DNA from: Ferroglobus sp.
Lineage (GTDB): Archaea; Halobacteriota; Archaeoglobi; Archaeoglobales; Archaeoglobaceae
Direction of reading: 5' to 3'
Assembly: GCA_015520115.1 (NCBI GenBank)
Contig: WAQS01000124.1
Span: 1 to 5,903, forward strand
DNA: 5,903 nucleotides
Shown: one piece after another, positions 1 to 5,410 of the stretch
Numbering within the stretch: position 1 is the stretch's first letter
Layout of the letters: every line of letters starts with the position of its first letter
Made by a program: the position numbers and the translations under genes
Notes under the pieces: model-generated
What the model saw: the letters and a program-made list of their open reading frames with translations, nothing else
The model's database searches: none
What the model was told of the DNA's origin: nothing

Positions 1-624
1 AAGCTCTGGACACGCTCTGGTCATGTATTTATAAGTCAGCTTGTCGAGTGTCCAAACGAACAGGGATTTTTGATTGTAGTTTGGTAGAATCTTGGCGACA
101 CTGCTAACGAAATTTTCTAAAATCTCTATCAGCTTCTTGTGATCAGATAATATATCGTAGTAGTCAATTTCCACATTAACATCAGCGCTGTCGACAAGAC
201 CTTTACTCTCGGCTTGCCTGAGAATAGACTCGACATTATCCAGCACTTTTTTAACGAAGCGTATGAATTCGGTCTCTTCTACAACTATTTTTGTCGTTGG
301 TGATAGATCTCTTCTCAGCTTTTCAATTAAATCGTGAACGTTCTCTGGCTTAAAGCCGAATAAAACGGCGTAGACCTTCGCTAAACTCCTTTCCCTGTAC
401 TCTCCATCCGGTGTAACTCCGCCTAACAAGACCGTGCTGTAATCAAACTCTTCCTGTAAGTCTTTAAATGTCAGACCATCGCATTTTCTTTTTAACTCTT
501 TCCAGAAATTTTCGATGATTTTACACCTTTTCGCGACATCCTTAAGTTCATTAAAATAACTTCTCCACTCTTCTAAGCTATGTATATCGAACGTTACCGC
601 TTCAAATTTCTGAGACAGTGTCAT
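1..624 (-). CDS. Unrecognised protein, 5' part of gene (3' end beyond left edge)
   Basis: The reading frame is open for 208 codons from an ATG at 624 to the first base of the window, with no stop, so the C-terminus is missing. The nearest upstream in-frame stop (TAG at 681-679) comes before any other ATG/GTG/TTG, so the start is well fixed. I do not recognise the family. The visible part is soluble-looking, charged and probably mostly helical, with no signal peptide or membrane segment. Landmarks are a Trp/Lys-rich stretch around residues 38-48 (ENFWKELKRKC), a Gly-rich turn LLGGVTPDGEYRER at 66-79, and helical charged segments at 94-106 and 117-140. Samples of 60 bases here are about 32-38% GC against 53-57% in two operon samples, suggesting a different origin or weaker codon selection. 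It lies downstream of the operon on the same strand but has its own promoter-like region and no Shine-Dalgarno, so it is probably a separate leaderless transcript. That it is a real gene is fairly sure; its function is unknown. Confidence 0.72.
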   Translation of the reverse strand, partial: MTLSQKFEAVTFDIHSLEEWRSYFNELKDVAKRCKIIENFWKELKRKCDGLTFKDLQEEFDYSTVLLGGVTPDGEYRERSLAKVYAVLFGFKPENVHDLIEKLRRDLSPTTKIVVEETEFIRFVKKVLDNVESILRQAESKGLVDSADVNVEIDYYDILSDHKKLIEILENFVSSVAKILPNYNQKSLFVWTLDKLTYKYMTRACPEL

Positions 625-643
625 ACACTTGTATAATGAGTGC

Positions 644-660
644 TTTAAAATTAAAATTTT
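644..660 (-). promoter_or_regulatory. Likely archaeal BRE/TATA promoter of the unrecognised gene
   Basis: On the minus strand the sequence AAAATTTTAATTTTAAA ends 19 bases before the ATG at 624. The TATA-like core (about 655-644) is centred near 650, which is 26 bases upstream of the ATG. That is the usual archaeal TATA-to-start distance for a leaderless message. A short A-run just upstream (660-657) could serve as the BRE. No GGTG Shine-Dalgarno precedes the ATG, in contrast to the operon genes, which agrees with leaderless transcription. AT-rich intergenic DNA makes such matches easy, so this is moderate support only. Confidence 0.5.
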
Positions 661-667
661 ACCAAAA

Positions 668-698
668 TTAGAATGCTGCTAAATTAACACAATTCTAA
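668..698. repeat. 7-bp inverted repeat upstream of the promoter
   Basis: TTAGAAT (668-674) and ATTCTAA (692-698) are exact reverse complements separated by 17 bases. The arm centres lie 24 bases apart, a little over two helical turns. The repeat sits immediately upstream of the BRE/TATA candidate of the 1-624 gene, where an archaeal activator site would lie. A 7-bp match in AT-rich sequence of this length could arise by chance. Confidence 0.3.
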
Positions 699-719
699 CC
701 ATTACGTTGGAAAGTCACT

Positions 720-731
720 GAAAATAAAAAT
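720..731 (-). terminator. Oligo-T terminator candidate at operon end
   Basis: Directly after the TAA stop (734-732) of the luciferase-like gene, the transcript-sense strand reads ATTTTTATTTTC. T-rich tracts without a hairpin are the usual intrinsic termination signal in archaea. The position, immediately after the last tightly packed gene and before an independent promoter, supports its use as the operon end. It is short, so termination may be partial. Confidence 0.45.
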
Positions 732-1796
732 TTAAGAGTAAGTTTCTCTAAAGTATTCAGCCACTTGCTTGTACAGATCGAGGCAGTCCTTCAAGTACTT
801 CGGCGAGACTTGGAAGTTCATTACGAAGTGTCTGCAGCCAACTTTGTAATACTGCTCGAACCTCTCTATGAAGTCGTCGACCGTGCCGTATACTATCGGA
901 GACTTCTCTACAACCTCGTCTGGAAGCTTCTTAGCCTCTTCGAGCCATCTCTGAGCGTCTCTTGGAAATACTAAGTTGAAGGTCATTTCGAAGTCGTACG
1001 TTGGTGGCTCGTAGCCCATGGCTTCGAGAATTCTCGGTCTCGTAAGCAGAAGGAGCTTTGCCGGAAGCATAACTCTTTCTCTCGCCTCGTCCTTAGTCTT
1101 CGCTATAACACCGTACATGAAGTGTGCCATGTCGATTTTTTCCGGATCCTTTCCAACCTCTTTAGCAGCGTTCATTACTATCTCTCTTCCCTCCTTGTAC
1201 TTCTCCACGCTTAGGTTGGCTGGTAGCCACCCGTCTCCGTACTTTCCAGCCATCTTTATGGTTCTTGGAGAAGCTCCCGCCACGTAGATCGGGTAGTGGG
1301 GCTTTTGAACGGGTTTCGGAGCTATGAAAGCCTGCTTCAGCTTGTAGTATTTGCCTTCGAAGTCCACGAAATCCTCGTTGAGAAGTCTTCTTATAACCTC
1401 AAGAGCTTCCATCGTTCTTCCCACTGGCTTGTCGTATTCTATTCCAAACGGCACGAGATTCATAGCCTCTCCGATGCCTATTCCGAGAATCGCTCTTCCG
1501 TTTGATATTATGTCTATTGTCGTGGCTTTCTGAGCTAAAACAGCCGGATGGACTCTGTAGGTGTCACTGACGCCAGTGGCTATCATGATCTTTTCCGTCA
1601 AGACTGCTAAAGCTCCCAAAGCACCCCAAACCTCGATAGCATCCCACCTTTTCACGCCAGTAGCTACCAAATGATCCGGCATCCAGTAGCTGTCTAAGCC
1701 CAGCTTTTCGCAGTAAACCGCTATCTCTTTTATCGTATCCCACGGAGCGTTTGGTCCTTCAACTCCGAACTTAACCTTCTCAAAGTCTATGTTCAT
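732..1796 (-). CDS. F420-dependent luciferase-like (LLM/Mer-family) oxidoreductase
   Basis: This 354-residue protein is of the bacterial-luciferase-like TIM-barrel superfamily, whose archaeal members (methylene-H4MPT reductase, F420-dependent alcohol and glucose-6-phosphate dehydrogenases) use coenzyme F420. Visible family segments are DSYWMPDHL (35-43), the GVSDTYRVHPAVLAQ strand-turn (75-89), GRAILGIGIGE (100-110), the cofactor-phosphate region PIYVAGASPRTIKMAGKYGDGW (169-190, key residues G174, S176, R178, G184, G187, D188) and a C-terminal GTVDDFIERF helix (304-313). Length is normal for the family. The ATG at 1796 is preceded by GGGGTGA (1808-1802), which overlaps the stop of the DUF35 gene; the intergenic gap is 5 bases. 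It is the last gene of the operon. The substrate is not evident. A Mer paralogue is possible, but location with CoA-ester genes suggests an F420-linked redox step in that pathway (inference). The superfamily is secure, the F420 preference likely, the reaction unknown. Confidence 0.85.
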   Translation of the reverse strand: MNIDFEKVKFGVEGPNAPWDTIKEIAVYCEKLGLDSYWMPDHLVATGVKRWDAIEVWGALGALAVLTEKIMIATGVSDTYRVHPAVLAQKATTIDIISNGRAILGIGIGEAMNLVPFGIEYDKPVGRTMEALEVIRRLLNEDFVDFEGKYYKLKQAFIAPKPVQKPHYPIYVAGASPRTIKMAGKYGDGWLPANLSVEKYKEGREIVMNAAKEVGKDPEKIDMAHFMYGVIAKTKDEARERVMLPAKLLLLTRPRILEAMGYEPPTYDFEMTFNLVFPRDAQRWLEEAKKLPDEVVEKSPIVYGTVDDFIERFEQYYKVGCRHFVMNFQVSPKYLKDCLDLYKQVAEYFRETYS

Positions 1797-1801
1797 TTAA
1801 C

Positions 1802-2206
1802 TCACCCCACGGGCTCAAAATAGACCTTCCAAACTCCAGTTTCATCTTTTCCGGTCTTTATTCTAACCTTCTCTCCAACCTTCGGGATTTCTCCTTCGTA
1901 CCACCCCATCACTTTAAAGTCTCCGAATTTTGCAACAGCTATTGTATAAGGTTTTCCCACGAATTCGAAACCCTGAGGAAAGCTGTGGAGCTGAGTGAAG
2001 CATTCTATCGTACCTTCTCCGCTTATCTCGACCCACTCAACTTCGCTGTTGAAGCATTTGCTGCAGTCAACTTGTGGTGGATAGTATTTAGCTCCACAGA
2101 TTTTGCAGACCGTCCCGTAAACTTTCCCTTCCTCTAAACCTTTCCAATATTTTTCTACTCTCGCTATCGGCAGCTTGTGTTTCAAAACAAACGTTCTGCT
2201 CTCCAT
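1802..2206 (-). CDS. DUF35 Zn-ribbon/OB-fold protein, thiolase partner
   Basis: This 134-residue protein has the two-part DUF35 architecture. An N-terminal helix (about 8-27) is followed by a rubredoxin-like zinc ribbon with CKIC (Cys34, Cys37) and CSKC (Cys48, Cys51), then a beta-rich OB fold (about 57-131) with GEGTIECFTQLH, PYTIAVAKF and a GEKVRIK strand. DUF35 proteins are non-catalytic partners of thiolases in archaea. They hold the CoA part of the substrate or bridge thiolase to HMG-CoA synthase, and BbsA plays the same part beside thiolase BbsB in anaerobic toluene degradation. The thiolase gene is directly upstream and the two genes adjoin, which fits a complex. A GTG at 2212 would overlap the thiolase stop (GTGA), but GGGGGTG at 2218-2212 lies 5 bases before the ATG at 2206, so I prefer the ATG start; the protein would otherwise be two residues longer. 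No HMG-CoA synthase gene is present here. Confidence 0.88.
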   Translation of the reverse strand: MESRTFVLKHKLPIARVEKYWKGLEEGKVYGTVCKICGAKYYPPQVDCSKCFNSEVEWVEISGEGTIECFTQLHSFPQGFEFVGKPYTIAVAKFGDFKVMGWYEGEIPKVGEKVRIKTGKDETGVWKVYFEPVG

Positions 2207-2218
2207 AATCACACCCCC
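2207..2218 (-). promoter_or_regulatory. Shine-Dalgarno deciding the DUF35 start
   Basis: GGGGGTG (2218-2212) plus a 5-base spacer precedes ATG at 2206. It lies inside the last thiolase codons and spans the alternative GTG start at 2212, which has no usable site of its own. The GGTG-to-start distance (5) matches the other operon genes (5-6), which argues for ATG 2206 and for translational coupling to the thiolase. Confidence 0.55.
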
Positions 2219-3375
2219 AGAATGAAAACCCAGCCGAAGTGACCAGTTCCTCCTATGTTGTGGGTCAAACCTTTGTAGTTCTTCAGGTCAACCTGAAGCT
2301 CGCCCGCCTCTCCTCTTAACTGCTTTACGATCTCGTAAACCATTCCAACTCCTGTGGCTCCGAGGGGATGACCTTTAGCCTTTAATCCGCCGAAGGTGTT
2401 TACCGGAATCTTCCCTCCGAAGTCGGAGTCGCCGTTTTCTATGAACTTTCCTCCCTCTCCCTTCTTGCAGAAGCCAAGGTCCTCGTAAGCCATTATTTCT
2501 GCTATGGTAAAGCAATCATGTAAAGCTGCCACATCAAGCTGCTTCACCGGATCGTCTATCTTCGCCATCTTGTAAGCCATCCTCGAAGCTTCCACAGTAG
2601 CTTTCAATCCTACGTAATCAACTCTTTTCGAAAGGTTTGCTGTGTCGCTGCTGTAGCCAATTCCTTCGATCCAGACAGCTTTATCCTTCAAACCAAGCTC
2701 CTTTATCTTCTCCTCACTCGCTAAAATCGCAGCAGCTGAACCATCTGTTATGGCTGAGCAGTCGAAAAGTCTGAGGGGATAGGCAACGTATCTTGATGAA
2801 AGAGCTTTTTCAAGAGTTATTTCCTTCTGGAACTGAGCTTTCGGGTTTTTAGCTGCGTTTCTGTGATTTTTCACTGCCACCATAGCCAGTTGCTTTTCGG
2901 TCGTTCCGTATCTCGCCATGTGAGCTGAGGCGTGCATTGCGTAGTAGCCAGGAAAAGTCGTGCCGTACTGGTGGAATTCCCAGAGGTAGCTCCCACTCCT
3001 TCCACCAACAGCCAATGACGTTGGAGTGTCGACTTCGTTCATTTTCTCTATTCCTATAGCTATTACGATGTCCGCTATACCGCTTTTTATTGTGGAGTAA
3101 GCTGTGTAAACTGCAGCGCTTCCAGTTGCGCAGGCAGCCTCAACTCTTATCGGTCCTTTTCCAGCAAAGCCACAGTATTCGTTTATTGGAACAGCTGGCA
3201 TCAGCTCGTAACTTCTCGTTCCCGCCGTTCCGACGACGCTCATTTCGATGTCTTCCTTACTAATTCCGGCATCCTCCACAGCCTCTTTAACAGCTTCAAA
3301 AGCCAGCTCTTGTAGAGTTACATCATCCCTAACTCCAAACTTCGAACAACCGACACCTATAATTCCTACCCTCAT
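2209..3375 (-). CDS. SCP2-type thiolase (acyl-CoA C-acyltransferase)
   Basis: This is a 388-residue thiolase, full length for the archaeal/SCP2 class. Catalytic landmarks are the nucleophilic cysteine in EAACATGSA (Cys82), HDCF (His286, Cys288), the GGLKAKGHPLGATG loop (His336) and HNIGGTG (372-378) near the C-terminus. It should catalyse CoA-dependent cleavage of a beta-ketoacyl-CoA, or the reverse condensation, in the cytoplasm. The next gene encodes the DUF35 protein with which such thiolases form complexes. In archaea this pair usually works with HMG-CoA synthase for the mevalonate pathway, but none is seen here. The benzoyl-CoA reductase neighbours suggest a degradative role, for example acetoacetyl-CoA or another ketoacyl-CoA from ring cleavage, comparable to BbsAB (inference). 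The start ATG at 3375 is preceded by GAGGTGA (3386-3380), overlapping the stop of the Fe-S gene; the gap is 9 bases. Chain-length preference cannot be read from the sequence. Confidence 0.92.
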   Translation of the reverse strand: MRVGIIGVGCSKFGVRDDVTLQELAFEAVKEAVEDAGISKEDIEMSVVGTAGTRSYELMPAVPINEYCGFAGKGPIRVEAACATGSAAVYTAYSTIKSGIADIVIAIGIEKMNEVDTPTSLAVGGRSGSYLWEFHQYGTTFPGYYAMHASAHMARYGTTEKQLAMVAVKNHRNAAKNPKAQFQKEITLEKALSSRYVAYPLRLFDCSAITDGSAAAILASEEKIKELGLKDKAVWIEGIGYSSDTANLSKRVDYVGLKATVEASRMAYKMAKIDDPVKQLDVAALHDCFTIAEIMAYEDLGFCKKGEGGKFIENGDSDFGGKIPVNTFGGLKAKGHPLGATGVGMVYEIVKQLRGEAGELQVDLKNYKGLTHNIGGTGHFGWVFILGV

Positions 3376-3384
3376 AAACTCACC

Positions 3385-4473
3385 TCACAAATCATCAAAA
3401 AGATCGTCCAACTCGTCGTTTAGCCTCGGCATTCTCCCATGCTTCTGCAAAAATTCCTGAATAAGCTCGCTCTCTCTCATCGTGAACATCTCGTGTTCTT
3501 CAAAATCGAAAAACTTCGCTCTTCCGACTTCCTCGCTTAAAGCCTCTCTCAGGTTCGGAGCACCTTTTATGTAAACGATTTCCATGTTCTCGTCGTAAAG
3601 CCTGAAAACTCCCGGAGATTCTGGAACATTTTTAATATTCTCCTCATTCAACTCGAAAACTTTCTTAAGTTGGGGAAGAACCTTCTCAACTATTGACTCC
3701 CTCCACTTGTTCGTGTGCTTCTTTTTATCCCTCACAACTCCTGTCGGACAGATTTCAACGCAAACTCCGCAGAACTTGCATCCCGATTTTATTTCATCTT
3801 CCGCAGTTCTGCCCACGACAATTCCACCGTTTACGACCGTGAAGCTCAGGGCTTCAGCGCCCCTCACTTCGCTGCAACCCCTCACGCATCTCGTGCAGTT
3901 TATGCAATAGTTCCAGTCCCATCGGTAGAGCTTTTCCTCGACAACCGGCAAATCTTTGAAAACGTACTTTGGCGTATTCTCCGGCACTCCTATGAACTCA
4001 GCTATGAAACGAAGTTCGCATTTCGGAAATAAATCACAGCATCTCTCTTCTGTAGGATATCCAAAAGTGCAGCTTATTCTGTCGCACCCTTCTCTGTAGG
4101 GACAGGTTATGCACACGTGGGGGTGATTTGCGAGAATTTTCGCGAGGTTTTCCTTTCTTATCCTTTCGATCTCATCGTCTTTTGTTATAATATTCATCCC
4201 CTCTTCCACGTCAACTTCGCAGGCTTTTACGAGATTTCCGTTTATTTTCACATAGCAAAGCCCGCAACCGTCGTAATCTCCAACTGTTCCATTTATTTTC
4301 TCCTTACCTCTGAAAACGGCATCTCTCCCCTTTACTTTACTTGCCGGGCTAACGTTCGGATGATGGCATAAGTTGGGAACGTAAAATCCGCTGTTAACGA
4401 GTACATCGACGAGTCTACCCTTCTCTACTTCTATCTCCTTTCCGTCCACCACAATCCTCAATTTCCACCCCAC
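3385..4473 (-). CDS. Multi-cluster Fe-S electron-transfer protein with C-terminal UvrC/GIY-YIG-like domain
   Basis: This 362-residue protein has several parts. Residues 1-95 form a NuoG/hydrogenase-type [2Fe-2S] domain (Cys36, Cys70, Cys73, Cys85) with an unusually long Cys1-Cys2 loop. Residues 105-165 resemble the His/Cys [4Fe-4S] segment (H117/H119, Cys121, Cys124, final Cys152 in KCELRFIAEFIGV) with extra cysteines at 130, 135, 145 and 146. Residues 188-248 carry two CxxCxxCxxxC motifs (190/193/196/200 and 232/235/238/242) for two [4Fe-4S] clusters. Residues 283-352 resemble the UvrC N-terminal fold. No flavin, molybdopterin or catalytic domain is seen, so it is an electron carrier. Placed directly after the two benzoyl-CoA reductase ATPases, where bzdM ferredoxin lies in Azoarcus, it probably passes low-potential electrons to the reductase (inference). 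The GTG start at 4473 lacks a Shine-Dalgarno; TTG at 4461, behind GGGGTG at 4471-4466, is a real alternative (358 residues). The stop overlaps the thiolase ribosome site. Confidence 0.85.
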   Translation of the reverse strand: MGWKLRIVVDGKEIEVEKGRLVDVLVNSGFYVPNLCHHPNVSPASKVKGRDAVFRGKEKINGTVGDYDGCGLCYVKINGNLVKACEVDVEEGMNIITKDDEIERIRKENLAKILANHPHVCITCPYREGCDRISCTFGYPTEERCCDLFPKCELRFIAEFIGVPENTPKYVFKDLPVVEEKLYRWDWNYCINCTRCVRGCSEVRGAEALSFTVVNGGIVVGRTAEDEIKSGCKFCGVCVEICPTGVVRDKKKHTNKWRESIVEKVLPQLKKVFELNEENIKNVPESPGVFRLYDENMEIVYIKGAPNLREALSEEVGRAKFFDFEEHEMFTMRESELIQEFLQKHGRMPRLNDELDDLFDDL

Positions 4474-4502
4474 CCAAAAAAGGAGTTAAAAATAATTAAA
4501 AG
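4474..4502 (-). promoter_or_regulatory. T-rich gap between bzdQ-like and Fe-S genes: possible internal promoter or attenuator
   Basis: This is the only junction in the operon longer than 10 bases. In transcript sense it holds T-runs of 4, 5 and 6 (4501-4498, 4492-4488, 4481-4476). An AT-only stretch at 4501-4486 (TTTTAATTATTTTTAA) could act as a TATA element for the Fe-S gene, with its centre 20 bases before the GTG at 4473 and 32 before the TTG at 4461. The same T-runs could instead cause partial termination after the ATPase genes. The sequence alone does not decide between these. Confidence 0.35.
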
Positions 4503-5399
4503 TTACTTTTTCTTCTTCTGCTCTTTCAGGTACAAAGCTCTCGCAAATAGAGCTGCACCTATCGCTCCAGCCAACTGCGGATCAAGACCGTTCTTCGGCT
4601 TTAGAGCCTTGAGACCGAGTTTATCCTCTATTCTCTTTACAACTCCGATGTTCTTTGAAATCCCTCCGGTTATGGCGAAATCAGGCTCGACTCCAACTCT
4701 TTCCAGTAGCTCAACAACTCTACTTGCCACGGCATTAAAGAAAGCTGCCAGAATTTTTTCCTTGCTCCACCCCTTCCTTATTAACCCAAGAATTTCCGAT
4801 TTCGCAAAAACAACGCAGGTTGTTGATACCGGCTCGGGCTCTTCGTCAACCTTCAGCGAAAGCTCACCAGCCTGAGTTATTGGAACAGCCAATAAATCGC
4901 AGACGACTTCTATCCCTCTTCCAGTTCCCGCTGCACACTTGTCGTTCATCAGGAAGTTCACGACCTTACCTCTGCTGTCAACCTTTATAGCCTTCAAATC
5001 CTGTCCACCCATGTCTAAGACCGTTCTTACAGAGTCTCCGTAAATGTAAACAGCTCCTCTCCCGTGGCAGGCTATTTCGGTTATCGATTTGTTCGCGAAG
5101 GGCACCGAAACTCTTCCGTAACCGGTAGCCACTGTGTAGTGAATGTTTTCTCTCTTCATGTCTCCTATTTTTTCGAGAACAGCATTTATCGCCTTTTCAG
5201 CGCTTGCAACACTTCCAGTTCCAGTTCTCATGTTCGCGTAAGCGTAAAGCTCACCGTCGAGCATTATCACCGCCTGAGTGCTTACAGAGCCAAGATCGAT
5301 TCCGCAGCTTATCACTTCTGCATTCTTCCAATCTTTGCTTTCATCAACCCAAATCTGTTCGGGCCATCTCCAGTATTCGCTCTCCTGTACGGAAACCAT
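4503..5399 (-). CDS. bzdQ: Benzoyl-CoA reductase ATPase subunit, BzdQ/BcrA-like
   Basis: This 298-residue member of the BadF/BadG/BcrA/BcrD ASKHA-ATPase family hydrolyses ATP to drive electrons from a [4Fe-4S] cluster at the subunit interface into the catalytic part of class I benzoyl-CoA reductase. Visible are the phosphate-1 motif CGIDLGSVST (32-41), DMGGQD (129-134), cluster cysteine Cys155 in NDKCAAGTGR, second cluster cysteine Cys195 in STTCVVFAKSE, and adenosine motif ITGGISKN (243-250). The length fits the bzd-type Q subunit (about 290-300) rather than the roughly 435-residue BcrA. A Trp-rich N-terminal extension of about 28 residues (EYWRWPEQIW) precedes the ATPase fold, and the C-terminus ends in KEQKKKK. 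The preceding gene is the second, different ATPase subunit. The start is ATG at 5399, behind AGGTGAT at 5410-5404; GTG 5408 and ATG 5405 lie inside that site. A related aryl-CoA substrate cannot be excluded, nor can another two-ATPase reductase. Confidence 0.85.
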   Translation of the reverse strand: MVSVQESEYWRWPEQIWVDESKDWKNAEVISCGIDLGSVSTQAVIMLDGELYAYANMRTGTGSVASAEKAINAVLEKIGDMKRENIHYTVATGYGRVSVPFANKSITEIACHGRGAVYIYGDSVRTVLDMGGQDLKAIKVDSRGKVVNFLMNDKCAAGTGRGIEVVCDLLAVPITQAGELSLKVDEEPEPVSTTCVVFAKSEILGLIRKGWSKEKILAAFFNAVASRVVELLERVGVEPDFAITGGISKNIGVVKRIEDKLGLKALKPKNGLDPQLAGAIGAALFARALYLKEQKKKK

Positions 5400-5410
5400 A
5401 CTCATCACCT
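5400..5410 (-). promoter_or_regulatory. Shine-Dalgarno deciding the bzdQ-like start
   Basis: AGGTGAT (5410-5404), a 7-base match to the archaeal anti-Shine-Dalgarno, stands 4 bases before ATG at 5399. It begins within the TAG stop (5411-5409) of the upstream ATPase gene and covers the alternative starts GTG 5408 and ATG 5405. This makes ATG 5399 the best start and implies coupled translation of the two ATPase subunits. Confidence 0.6.

Noticed and set aside
3385..3630. Active UvrC-type nuclease
   Set aside because: The YIG glycine and the catalytic arginine position appear changed, and no other UvrC domains (UVR, RNase H-like, HhH) are present.
3715..4032. Plus-strand open frame of 105 codons opposite the Fe-S gene
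   Set aside because: Antisense to clear CxxCxxCxxxC cluster motifs; no independent support.
3385..4473. NuoG subunit of a complex I
   Set aside because: There is no molybdopterin-like C-terminal domain, no other nuo-type genes, and the tail is GIY-YIG-like; only the N-terminal cluster domains are shared.
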